Origin: Bremerella volcania
Lineage (GTDB): Bacteria; Planctomycetota; Planctomycetia; Pirellulales; Pirellulaceae
Assembly (NCBI RefSeq): GCF_007748115.1
Contig: NZ_CP036289.1
Span: 3,348,001-3,412,000, forward strand
Direction of reading: 5' to 3'
Length of the DNA stretch: 64,000 nucleotides
The notes under the pieces were generated by a model. That model was not told the origin of the DNA. It did no database searches and was given only the letters and a program-made list of their open reading frames with translations. Shown piece after piece: positions 36,152 through 44,208 of this stretch; the stretch's first letter is position 1; each line of letters starts with the position of its first letter. The translations under genes and the position numbers were made by a program.

Positions 36152-37453
36152 CTACCTCTTGGCCGCCGCTTCCTGCATGAGCGACTCGATGTGATCCGCT
36201 TCGACGGGAATGTCTTTCATCAGGTCGACCGGGCCGTCCTCGGTGATCAAGATGTCGTTCTCGAGTCGCACGGCGAACCCTTCGTCAGGCAGATAGATGC
36301 CTGGTTCAACCGTCAGCACCCAGCCAGGAGCGAACGGAGCATCGACCGGTGCCACATCGTGCACGTCCAGGCCCATCGGATGTCCCAGGCCGTGCATGAA
36401 ATACTTCTTACACGCCGGTTTCTCGCGGGTATGCCCGGCGACTTCATCCTTGGTGAGCAGTCCCAAGCTCAGCAGTTCTTCATTGATCATCAACTGCGCT
36501 TCGTGTTGCCAGTCGCGGTGTGCCTTGCCGACGACGGCCCCTTCGATCGAGGCCTGCATGACGCGCAACACCGCGTCGTACACGTCGCGTTGCCGCTTAG
36601 TGAAGCGTCCATTGACGGGGATCGTGCGGGTCAGGTCGGAATTGTAATTTCCGTAGTTCGACCCGGTATCGATCAGCACCAGGTCTCCATCCTCGCAGAC
36701 CTGATCGTTGTCGATGTAGTGCAGTCCGCACGCGTTTTTGCCGGAAGCAATGATCGGCGTGTAGGCGAACGCTCCGCGGTTTCGGGTGTATTCATGGATC
36801 AACTCGGCCTCGATCTCAAACTCGGTCACGCCGGGCTTGAGGAACCCGAGCACGCGGAGGAACCCCTTACGCGTGATGTCCACCGCCTTCTTGATCAGGT
36901 CGATTTCCAGGTCGGACTTCACGGCACGCAGTTGATGCAGCAGGGGCGCCAGTCGGCGATAGGTATGCAGCGGGTAGTCTTGCTTGCACTGGCTGACGAA
37001 ACGGTCGTCGCGGGTCTCGACCGTCGCGGCGGCACGGCGATGTTCGTTGGTGTTCAGGAACACCTCGTCGGCGCTGAGCATCGAGTCGCGGAGGGCCAAA
37101 GGGAAATCCTTCAACCACTTCACGGTCGCGATTCCGGAGATTTCCGTGGCGCGCTCCTGGGTCAGCTTCTGTCCCTCCCAGATCTGCAACAGTTCGGTCG
37201 GCTCTCGCAGAAACAAGACTTCCCGGTTCTTCGGCTCGTAAGCGTCCGGGTGCAGCAGTAGGATCGATTCCTCTTGCTCGATGCCGGAGAGGTAGAAGAG
37301 GTCGGCGTTGGGAATGATCTTGATGCTTCCATCCGCGTTGGTCGGCAACACATCGTTGGCGTTCACGATCGCCATCGCGTTTTTAGGGAGCATGCTGGTC
37401 AGCTTTGCTCGGTTTTCAACAAATAGCTTCGAGTCGAGGGCTTGGTGTCGCAT
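36152..37453 (-). CDS. pepP: Aminopeptidase P (Xaa-Pro aminopeptidase, M24B)
   Basis: 433 residues, the usual two-domain length. The N-terminal AMP-type domain contains DLFYLSGIEQEESILLLHP. The pita-bread domain carries the five dimetal ligands in order: Asp262 and Asp273 (LIDTGSNYGNYNSDLTRT), His358 (MHGLGHPMGLDVHD), Glu383 (VEPGIYL) and Glu399 (LENDILI). It removes an N-terminal residue preceding proline in the cytoplasm, usually with Mn2+. It is convergent with the barrel gene (36-bp gap), and the next - strand gene upstream is a PAS-AraC regulator 141 bp away. Firm identification. Confidence 0.93.
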   Translation of the reverse strand: MRHQALDSKLFVENRAKLTSMLPKNAMAIVNANDVLPTNADGSIKIIPNADLFYLSGIEQEESILLLHPDAYEPKNREVLFLREPTELLQIWEGQKLTQERATEISGIATVKWLKDFPLALRDSMLSADEVFLNTNEHRRAAATVETRDDRFVSQCKQDYPLHTYRRLAPLLHQLRAVKSDLEIDLIKKAVDITRKGFLRVLGFLKPGVTEFEIEAELIHEYTRNRGAFAYTPIIASGKNACGLHYIDNDQVCEDGDLVLIDTGSNYGNYNSDLTRTIPVNGRFTKRQRDVYDAVLRVMQASIEGAVVGKAHRDWQHEAQLMINEELLSLGLLTKDEVAGHTREKPACKKYFMHGLGHPMGLDVHDVAPVDAPFAPGWVLTVEPGIYLPDEGFAVRLENDILITEDGPVDLMKDIPVEADHIESLMQEAAAKR

Positions 37454-37594
37454 GATTTCCTATTCCTGGGGGCAGCCTGGTTTGGCTTCATTCTATTTTG
37501 TTTACGTCCGCAATACTTGGCACCGAATCCCTTGGAACCTAAGAATTGCGCATAACTAGGAAAAAACGATCGAGAACTTCGATCCAACGATCAC

Positions 37595-38347
37595 TTACCT
37601 GGCTAGTTGGCGAAATGAACGAGGCGTAGTGCCGGTCGCTTTTCGGAACGCACGGGTAAACGCACTGTGGTCATAAAACCCACACTGATGAGCTATTTCG
37701 GAAACCGAAAGATTCGTCTCTCGCAAGAGCCTGGTAGCCGCATCGATTCGAACTTTGGCAATGAATTGGCCTGGCGTCAGGTCGAATACTTTCTTGGTCA
37801 ACGTGGCCAGACGCCGGGCCGACAGCTGGCACTTCTCAGCAAACCAAACCGGCGTGACCTCCGGGGACAAGTCCTGCTCGAACTCGGCCAACGCATCCGC
37901 AAAGGATGCCGGGATCTCTTCGGGTTCCACTTGGGTTCGCACGTCTTTAGAGAACCCGATTAACCCGACGATGGTCCCTTCGGCATCTCGCATGGGTAGT
38001 TTGGTCGTCAAGCACCAGGTCATCACCGGTGGTCGATACCATTGCATTTCCAGCTGATTCAACAAGGCCTTGCCGGTCCGCAGCACACGTTGATCTTGCT
38101 GCGAGGGAATCCTTCCCAGGTCTCCTTCACAAATTTCAGACGAGCGCTTACCGATCACGTCACTCTTTTCCCGCCATCCGTGACGCTGCACCAGCGAGTC
38201 GTTCACCGCGATATACCGCCCTTCGGCATCCTTCACAAAGAATGCCATGTCGGTGGTGTTATCGAATAACTCAGCCAGCAGACCGACGTCAACGCTACGG
38301 TTGCTTTCCGAGGTTACCGCTTTAAGCAGTTTTGTGCGCGGATTCAC
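37595..38347 (-). CDS. AraC-family regulator with PAS sensor domain
   Basis: 250 residues. Residues about 22-135 form a PAS domain (ELFDNTTDMAFFVKDAEGRYIAVNDSLVQRHGW, then LPMRDAEGTIVGLIGFSKDV). Residues about 165-250 are an AraC double helix-turn-helix ending SVSEIAHQCGFYDHSAFTRAFRKATGTTPRSFR. The start is GTG 38347. It is divergent from the enolase-superfamily gene at 38504 with a 156-bp shared region, the normal arrangement for a catabolic regulator and its target, so it probably responds to the substrate of that enzyme or a related small molecule. Confidence 0.88.
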   Translation of the reverse strand: MNPRTKLLKAVTSESNRSVDVGLLAELFDNTTDMAFFVKDAEGRYIAVNDSLVQRHGWREKSDVIGKRSSEICEGDLGRIPSQQDQRVLRTGKALLNQLEMQWYRPPVMTWCLTTKLPMRDAEGTIVGLIGFSKDVRTQVEPEEIPASFADALAEFEQDLSPEVTPVWFAEKCQLSARRLATLTKKVFDLTPGQFIAKVRIDAATRLLRETNLSVSEIAHQCGFYDHSAFTRAFRKATGTTPRSFRQLAR

Positions 38348-38503
38348 GCGGAACTACCATCCATTACCAAGATTCAACGAAGCCATGACGCTATGCTGGA
38401 TAGGTCGTTGCAGACAATACCGTCTCAAGCTTACCTCGTATCCTGGGCTTACAAAATAGCCACCTCGCGAAGAGGACCGGCACAGCGTCTCGAAAGTTCC
38501 GTC

Positions 38504-39607
38504 ATGCAAATTGCTCGAATCTTTGCCCATCAGGTCGATCTCCCGCTGGTCGAGTCCAACTACAAGTGGGCGCAAGGCAAATCGGTCGCGACGTTCGATT
38601 CCACGGTGGTGGGCGTCGAAACCAAGTGTGGGTTGGTGGGCTATGGTGAAGTCTGCCCTCTCGGCCCCGTCTACTTGCCTGCCTATGCGGCCGGCGTGCG
38701 AGCTGGCCTAAAGGAACTGGCTCCGCACTTGATTGGGCTGGATCCTCGCGAAACGGCCAAAGTAAACGAAGTGATGGACTTCGCCCTCAAGGGGCATCCG
38801 TACGTGAAGTCCGGAATCGACATCGCCTGCTGGGACATCCTGGGCAAGTTCACCCAACTGCCGATCTGCGAACTTCTGGGGGGACGTTTCGGCGAATCGG
38901 TCGAGCTTTACCGCGCGATCTCACAGCTTCCCCCCGATGAAATGGCAGCCAATGTCGCCAAGTACCGCGAAGAAGGCTACCGCCGCTTTCAACTGAAAGT
39001 GGGGGGAGACGCCAACACCGACATCGAACGCATCGAAGCGACTCGCCAGGTGCTGGCTCCTTCCGATCGCCTGGTCGCCGACGCCAACACCGGTTGGGTT
39101 CTGCACGAAGCGATTCGCGTGGTGCGTGCCGTCAAGCATCTGGACGTCTACATCGAACAGCCTTGCGTTACCTACGAAGAGTGCTTGACCGTTCGCCAGA
39201 AGACCGACCATCCGTTCGTGCTGGACGAAAACATCGATAGTTTGCATGCTTTCCTGCGGGCCAAGTCCGACAACGCGATGGACGTGGTGAACCTGAAAAT
39301 CAGCAAGCTCGGCGGGTTGACCCGCACGCGGCAGCTCCGTGATCTGTGCGTATCGACCGGGATTGCCATGACGCTGGAGGACAGCTGGGGAGGTGACGTC
39401 ACCACCGCGGCGATCGCTCACCTGGCCCATAGCACGCCGGAAGCGTTCCGCTTTACCTCGACCGACTTCAACAGCTACGTAACCGTCAGCACCGCCGAAG
39501 GAGCGCCGCAGCGCGTTGACGGAAGGATGCAAGCCTCGACCGAGCCTGGGCTGGGCATTCAAGTCCGCCCGGAAGTGCTTGGACCGAAGGTGGTCGACGT
39601 CAGCTAG
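38504..39607 (+). CDS. Enolase-superfamily (MR/MLE) dehydratase, cis-3-hydroxy-L-proline dehydratase-like
   Basis: 367 residues from ATG 38504; the frame is open to 38393 but the family N-terminus begins here (MQIARIFAHQVDLPL). Expected active-site residues: Lys165 (RFQLKVGGD), metal ligands Asp193 (VADANTGW), Glu219 (IEQPC) and Asp241 (VLDENID), and Lys265 (NLKISKLGG). The usual first Lys of the KxK pair is Gln here, and KVGGD plus the second Lys resemble members annotated as cis-3-hydroxy-L-proline dehydratase. The substrate is a homology-based guess; another acid such as a sugar acid is possible. Divergent from its likely regulator, and near aminopeptidase P. Confidence 0.8.
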   Translation: MQIARIFAHQVDLPLVESNYKWAQGKSVATFDSTVVGVETKCGLVGYGEVCPLGPVYLPAYAAGVRAGLKELAPHLIGLDPRETAKVNEVMDFALKGHPYVKSGIDIACWDILGKFTQLPICELLGGRFGESVELYRAISQLPPDEMAANVAKYREEGYRRFQLKVGGDANTDIERIEATRQVLAPSDRLVADANTGWVLHEAIRVVRAVKHLDVYIEQPCVTYEECLTVRQKTDHPFVLDENIDSLHAFLRAKSDNAMDVVNLKISKLGGLTRTRQLRDLCVSTGIAMTLEDSWGGDVTTAAIAHLAHSTPEAFRFTSTDFNSYVTVSTAEGAPQRVDGRMQASTEPGLGIQVRPEVLGPKVVDVS

Positions 39608-39635
39608 TCTCTAGCAGCCACGATCAACGTGACGA

Positions 39636-40781
39636 TCATCCGCCGAAGGTTTCTTTCAGTGCCTGGGCGAACGTGTGAATGTGGTCCTCGGTAGTGTAGG
39701 CGTGCGTCGAGACACGGATCAGCGTGCGATCTCGCCAACGGATGACCGGGACTTCAATCTTGTATGCATCGTACAGGCGCGATTTGAACTGGACGTGATC
39801 ATCCACCTTCTTGGCAGTGATATCGATCAGCCCCATCTGCTGAAAAAACGCGTCGGGGTGGACTCGCTCGATTCCGTCGATTTGCGAAGCCAGGTTAACG
39901 GCCAGCCTCGCGAACTCGCGGGATCGCTCGCGTGCTTCCGAGGTAAAATGTTCTTTGTGCCAGGCGATCGCGGCCGGAACGGCCAGGTACGCGGCGGGAT
40001 CGTGGGTGCCGAGCCACTCGTGGTTCGAGATGAACTCATTCTCACGATGAAACGTCTTTTCCGGACCCCAACCCCAACCCACGACAAGCGGCTCGACCAG
40101 GTGCTGCCGATCTTCTCGAACGAAGAAAAAACCGGAACCTTTGGGGGCGCACATCCACTTATGGCAGGTCGCCGTGTAAAAGTCGGCCCCGATCTCTTTC
40201 AGGTTCACATCGATTTGCCCGGGGGCATGCGCCCCGTCGATCATCGTCAGAATGCCCGCATCGCGGGCACGCTGGCAGATCTTGGCTACCGGCAACGTAA
40301 GGGCGGTGGTGGACGTGATGTGACTGATGAAGATCAGCCTGGTGTCCTTAGTCACCCCTTGCCAGAACGCCTCGACGATTGCCTCGTCCGATTCGACCGG
40401 CAAAGGAATCGATTGCTCGACGACGCGAAAGCCTTTCTTCTGAGCGGCATACTGAAAGGCAAAGCGGCAGGCACCGTATTCCTGATCCGAGATCAACACT
40501 TCATCGCCAGCGCCCAGCGGCAGACAACGTGCGATCGTGTTGGCCGCGAACGTTGGATTGGGAACCAAGACGACCTCGGTCGAATGAGCTCCTAAGTATT
40601 CGGCAAGTTGGCGGCGCGCATCGGCGAGCAGTTGGGGTAGTTCACGCTGCAGAAACCGCACCGGTTGCCGCTCGAGTTCACGTTGCCACCGTTGGTACTG
40701 GTCAAACACCAGCCTTGGGCACGCCCCAAATGAGCCGTGGTTCAAAAAGACGACGTCAGGATCAAGTAAAAAATCAGACAT
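39636..40781 (-). CDS. Class V PLP enzyme, isopenicillin-N epimerase-like
   Basis: 381 residues of the aminotransferase class V fold. The PLP lysine is Lys208 in ATCHKWMCAPKGSGF, and Asp182 in MIDGAHAPGQID should hold the pyridine ring. Other family features: FLNHGSFGACP at the N-terminus and VLVPNPTFAANTIARCL. Proteins of this type are called isopenicillin-N epimerase by similarity, but most are aminotransferases, lyases or desulfurase-like enzymes, and nothing nearby suggests antibiotic synthesis. It ends 28 bp from the convergent dehydratase gene. Starts ATG at 40781. Confidence 0.85.
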   Translation of the reverse strand: MSDFLLDPDVVFLNHGSFGACPRLVFDQYQRWQRELERQPVRFLQRELPQLLADARRQLAEYLGAHSTEVVLVPNPTFAANTIARCLPLGAGDEVLISDQEYGACRFAFQYAAQKKGFRVVEQSIPLPVESDEAIVEAFWQGVTKDTRLIFISHITSTTALTLPVAKICQRARDAGILTMIDGAHAPGQIDVNLKEIGADFYTATCHKWMCAPKGSGFFFVREDRQHLVEPLVVGWGWGPEKTFHRENEFISNHEWLGTHDPAAYLAVPAAIAWHKEHFTSEARERSREFARLAVNLASQIDGIERVHPDAFFQQMGLIDITAKKVDDHVQFKSRLYDAYKIEVPVIRWRDRTLIRVSTHAYTTEDHIHTFAQALKETFGG

Positions 40782-40942
40782 AAATTGGCATTCAGTGAGC
40801 GAATGTCTTCTGGGTTCGATAGCTTCTCTAACCTGGGCATCGGATTCTTGCCGCTTCTGATGAAGAGGACAAGCCCCACGGCTTGCGACTCTACGTTGTG
40901 AAGAGAGGATGGGGTAGGAAACGTTCGCGCATGCATCTCCGG

Positions 40943-40982
40943 TCCCCTCGCCCCTGCGGGGGAGAGGGTTAGGGTGAGGGGG
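40943..40982 (+). repeat. REP-like palindromic element, copy A
   Basis: TCCCCTCGCCCCTGCGGGGG followed by AGAGGGTTAGGGTGAGGGGG. It contains an inner palindrome (CCCCTGCGGGG) and matches the reverse complement of copy B at 41072-41109. Such CCCTCACCCTAACCCTCTCCC-type elements occur between genes in many bacteria. Confidence 0.75.
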
Positions 40983-41071
40983 CTAATCGCAGACTAGCAG
41001 CGCATGCGCAAACCGAGTTCCCATCGGTGGGGTACTTTACGCGGCGATGTTGGGTGAAAGCTCGCACAAAA

Positions 41072-41109
41072 GCCCTCACCCTGGCCCTCTCCCTGCGAGG
41101 GAGAGGGGA
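41072..41109 (-). repeat. REP-like palindromic element, copy B (inverted)
   Basis: GCCCTCACCCTGGCCCTCTC followed by CCTGCGAGGGAGAGGGGA. It is the reverse-oriented partner of copy A, 89 bp apart. It lies 7 bp beyond the stop of the - strand gene at 41116 and could act as its 3' hairpin. Confidence 0.75.
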
Positions 41110-41115
41110 CAGGAA

Positions 41116-41709
41116 TTATGGTGGGCCGCGTTCGGAGGTTTGGCTCGCGCAGTTTGGTCTTCGTTCGGGTACCATGTCCTCGTCTTCGCGGGCATGCCGT
41201 TCGCAGGACTGATCGTGAAGCCTATTCGATTCTGCGGCGGACGCTTTCATAGCATGCTCACGCGGATCTCGGCAGGGCATCGGTTGCTGCCTGAGCAGGT
41301 TCTTCAGCCGTTTGATCTCGCTCCCTTGTCGGTCGAGCACCTTCAAATGAAACGTGACCCAGCTGAATGCGCGATCCAACTGCTGGGAGGACGGCACGCG
41401 GAGTCCGTCGATGGTCTCGCCGGTGAAAGAAACGCGCTTGGGTGGTTGCGGACGCTTCGGCCTTGGCGGTGCCTTTGCAATGGGCGTTGCCCGGGAAGGC
41501 TTCTCGCTGACAGGCGATGGTTCGACCGTTTCATCCGACTGCGAAGGATCGACCGCGATGACCAATTGCCCGACGACGTCGGCCGGGATTTCGACCAACG
41601 TCCCGCACGACGAGCAAACGTAAGTCTTGCCAGCGCGCACCACGACCTGCGGTTTGCGTTCGCGTGAGAGCGCTCCGTTTTGTTCAGAGGTGTGGTGGTT
41701 GGAGGACAT
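41116..41709 (-). CDS. Hypothetical protein with a CxxC segment
   Basis: 197 residues from the second in-frame ATG (41709); the frame is open to 41799. I do not recognise the family. A compact segment VVVRAGKTYVCSSCGTLVEIPADVVGQLVIAV looks like a small zinc-ribbon half or a rubredoxin-like knuckle, with only one CxxC pair. A Pro/Lys-rich linker (about 85-110) and a helical stretch (VPSSQQLDRAFSWVTFHLKVLDRQGSEIKRLKNLLR) follow. The last 60 residues are polar and may be disordered. A real gene is supported by the clear compositional domains, but there are long overlapping frames on the other strand. Confidence 0.5.
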   Translation of the reverse strand: MSSNHHTSEQNGALSRERKPQVVVRAGKTYVCSSCGTLVEIPADVVGQLVIAVDPSQSDETVEPSPVSEKPSRATPIAKAPPRPKRPQPPKRVSFTGETIDGLRVPSSQQLDRAFSWVTFHLKVLDRQGSEIKRLKNLLRQQPMPCRDPREHAMKASAAESNRLHDQSCERHAREDEDMVPERRPNCASQTSERGPP

Positions 41710-41944
41710 GGTTTTGCTCGTTGCGTCTGTGAGTAAATTTTCCTCAGCCCCAACGGGGTTAAGAGGGTTTGGGTTAGATTTGGTAGGCAATGGAAACACA
41801 CATCCATTGCGTGCCGATACTTCTGTTGTCCCGAAGCGAGATGGCTTCGAGGTCTGATGCGTGTAATTTAGAGGCGCAGCGCTTCAGTGAGATAGTGCGC
41901 TTGGAAATTTTTTTGAAAGTCGTTCGCCCCGATCACGTGGTCGA

Positions 41945-42886
41945 CTAGCAGGGCTGACAACTTCCATACAAGGTGGTCGACGGGGACTCTTGAAAGATCT
42001 TGTGATAGGCTCCGGCAAAGCGACCAAAGTGCCAGAAACCGAAATGAGCGGCGACGGCCGTCACCGTGGTTTCCTCCGGGTCCGCTACCCGCAAGACATT
42101 GCGAACGTGATTCAAGCGTTGAATCATCAGAAATTTTCGTGGGGGCATTCCGTAATACTCGAGGAAGACATTTCGTAAAGAGCGTTCCGAAATGTCGAGT
42201 GCTTGGGTGAAGTCATCGATCGTCAGGCATTCATGCGAATGGTTTGCGATCAGGTCGCGGAGAACGCGGATGACTTCATCGCGGCTAAAAGGAGGGCGAC
42301 CGGTCGTCGCGGCCGACGATTGACTGGCCGACGTGATTCGCTGACACACTTTAACCAGGTCGTCCTTCACCGCACGGCTGGCTGCTTTCTCGTTCAAGAT
42401 GTCGGGGTTGCATTGAATCGAATCGTGCAACTGCGTCAGTAACCAGCGAAGGTTCGCCATCTCCTGGTCATCCAATTCCACAGAGTAGGCACTAGGCGAG
42501 CGACTCGCCTGACTGTCTCTATGACTTAAAGCGGGCTCGGATGGACAGGACGGCAGAAACAGTGAACACCAGTCGTGCGGCTCTTGAACGCTGATGGTGA
42601 ACTCACTGGCCGCATTCATCACGAACACCGAATGTTCGTCCAGCGGCAAGCCATTGGCATGATGACGACCGTGTAAAGGAATGAACAAGATTTTGCCGTC
42701 TGGCCTGGTAACCCCTTCGGCAATGTTGCCGCTCCATTCGCTGCCATACTGAAGATGAAAATCATCCACGTTGAATTCGGAGATCTCCCAACGTGGTTTA
42801 TCTAGACGCGGCAATACCATTCTTACGTCGGCATCGCCAACAGCGGAAGCATATGCCTCGAACTCTAGAAACGTGTGGGTGATCAC
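41945..42886 (-). CDS. AraC-family transcriptional regulator
   Basis: 313 residues. The C-terminal third has two AraC helix-turn-helix motifs (LTIDDFTQALDISERSLRNVFLEYYGMPPRKFLMIQRL, then VTAVAAHFGFWHFGRFAGAYHKIFQESPSTTL). The N-terminal 200 residues are an unassigned sensor region with cupin-like short strands (DGKILFIPLHGRHHANGLPL). The FGFWHFGRFAGAYHKIFGESPS-like end is typical of AraC proteins near transport or detoxification genes. Starts GTG at 42886. The 392-bp gap upstream separates it from the divergent glycine-zipper gene. Confidence 0.85.
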   Translation of the reverse strand: MITHTFLEFEAYASAVGDADVRMVLPRLDKPRWEISEFNVDDFHLQYGSEWSGNIAEGVTRPDGKILFIPLHGRHHANGLPLDEHSVFVMNAASEFTISVQEPHDWCSLFLPSCPSEPALSHRDSQASRSPSAYSVELDDQEMANLRWLLTQLHDSIQCNPDILNEKAASRAVKDDLVKVCQRITSASQSSAATTGRPPFSRDEVIRVLRDLIANHSHECLTIDDFTQALDISERSLRNVFLEYYGMPPRKFLMIQRLNHVRNVLRVADPEETTVTAVAAHFGFWHFGRFAGAYHKIFQESPSTTLYGSCQPC

Positions 42887-43278
42887 AGGTGGTTGCCTCG
42901 GTTCCAGATATTTCCAGGGCCACTTTTATTGGACTCGATTAGAAGCGCGACTTCTAGCGAATTGTCTGTGTTCACACAACATTCCTCCAGGAAATTGAAT
43001 CTTGAGTTTTTGCCGAAAGTGGATTGCCGATCACCAGGCAGAAACGACAATCGAACCAAAGACATCGAAGGTTGAATGTTATACCACCCTTTATCACATC
43101 AAGTTATGTAGATGTTAAACAAGGGCTTAGACAATTACCCATAAATGACATCGTTTATCCGTCCTCTTCACGGCGCTTAAGCGATCGACCCATGCAGGTC
43201 TCACAAATCGGCAAAGTGCGAATCCAAAGGAGTAATGTTCCAGGGGCAAGTATCTTTCTTTTCCGTTGGAGAAAAGCC
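42887..43278. other. Divergent intergenic region
   Basis: 392 bp between the AraC gene (-) and the glycine-zipper gene (+). AT-rich relative to its surroundings. A frame open from 43024 joins the glycine-zipper gene but its upstream 85 codons lack any family feature. I see no certain promoter. Confidence 0.5.
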
Positions 43279-44088
43279 ATGAGAAAATTACTAGTTCTAG
43301 GGATGGCAGTGTTAGGGGTTTCTCTGCTTGCACACCAGGTAATGGCCCAAGGCGCCCTGCGAGGCGGAATGCGAGGGGCAGCTGTCGGTGGCCTGGTCGG
43401 TGGAAAATCTGGGGCTTCGACCGGAGCGAAAGTCGGTGTCGTTACCGGGGCAACACGGAGTGCGATTAATCGCGAAACAGAGGCCCGTAGCCAGTATCAG
43501 TCGAGTGCGGAATACCAAAACTACCAGGGAACCAACTTCAACGAATCGTCTCCCAACGTGATCCTCGAGAGCGAGACAACCCCATCGGCAACCACGCAGC
43601 CGGTGGCCGAACCTGCCGCGAAACCCGCGGGTGAGTCGGTCATTCGCCTAGATGGCAAACCCATTGTAGGTGTAACGTTTCCCACAGACTGGAAACAGCG
43701 AACGGGCGACAATTACATTTCAGCGGTTAGCCCCGACGGACACTGCTGGGCGATGTTCGTAGCGATGAAATCGACCACCGACGTGAATGCCGCGATGAAG
43801 AAGGTGGAAGACGGCTTGAACAACTACATGACCGCGCTGAAGTTCGACGAGCCCACCAAGGGTAAAAACGGCGGCGTGGCTGTCACAGGCAGCGGCAAGG
43901 GCAAGAAAGCCGGAGCGGACCTGAACTTCGCCGTCGGCGTCTTCGATGCAGGTAACAACCAGTTGGTCGCCGCCGGCTTCGCCGTCGACGCCAAACTTGA
44001 TGATCATTACAAGGAAACAGTTCGCGGTATTTGCGAAACGATCCGACGTTCCAACGATTTCAACACCGAAGGTAACCAGCCACAATAG
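43279..44088 (+). CDS. Exported glycine-zipper protein
   Basis: 269 residues from ATG 43279, preceded by GGAGA; the signal peptide is MRKLLVLGMAVLGVSLLAHQVMAQ. Next is a glycine-zipper segment (LRGGMRGAAVGGLVGGKSGASTGAKVGVVTGA, about 27-58) as in membrane-inserting or outer-membrane-associated proteins, then a polar Thr/Pro linker. Residues about 125-265 form a separate domain (IVGVTFPTDWKQRTGDNYISAVSPDGHCWAMFVAM ... GVFDAGNNQLVAAGFAVDAKLDDHYKETVRGICETIRRS) resembling small periplasmic alpha/beta domains of PsbP/Mog1-like type. Role unknown. Confidence 0.7.
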   Translation: MRKLLVLGMAVLGVSLLAHQVMAQGALRGGMRGAAVGGLVGGKSGASTGAKVGVVTGATRSAINRETEARSQYQSSAEYQNYQGTNFNESSPNVILESETTPSATTQPVAEPAAKPAGESVIRLDGKPIVGVTFPTDWKQRTGDNYISAVSPDGHCWAMFVAMKSTTDVNAAMKKVEDGLNNYMTALKFDEPTKGKNGGVAVTGSGKGKKAGADLNFAVGVFDAGNNQLVAAGFAVDAKLDDHYKETVRGICETIRRSNDFNTEGNQPQ

Positions 44089-44095
44089 CTCGCGA

Positions 44096-44157
44096 AGGTT
44101 GGGCTACGGTTCCTGATGAGCGAAAACTGGCACGCTTGTCAGGAACCCGGCCAACCT
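44096..44157 (+). terminator. Nested hairpin after the glycine-zipper gene
   Basis: AGGTTGG (44096-44102) pairs with CCAACCT (44151-44157), and inside it GGTTCCTGA (44108-44116) pairs with TCAGGAACC (44139-44147). It starts 8 bp after the stop. There is no U-rich tail, so the role as terminator is uncertain. Confidence 0.5.
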
Positions 44158-44198
44158 CACGATTCCATGTTAATTATCCTCGTTGGTCCAACGATCTT

Positions 44199-44208
44199 GA
44201 TATACCTG
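44199..44208 (+). repeat. Target-site duplication, left copy
   Basis: GATATACCTG immediately before the left inverted repeat; identical to 45468-45477. Confidence 0.95.

Larger units (their letters stand above)
40782..41115. other. Intergenic region with REP-like repeats
   Basis: 334 bp, no gene seen. It contains two inverted copies of a GC-rich palindromic element (40943-40982 and 41072-41109) between the class V enzyme gene and the small CxxC protein gene. Confidence 0.6.

Noticed and set aside
36191-37261. Open + strand frame of 356 codons
   Set aside because: Antisense shadow of aminopeptidase P, which has all five metal ligands in order.
39675-40595. Open + strand frame of 306 codons
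   Set aside because: Antisense to the class V PLP enzyme; no family features.
43024-43278. 85-codon upstream extension of the glycine-zipper gene
   Set aside because: No recognisable sequence, and ATG 43279 has a ribosome site and gives a signal peptide.
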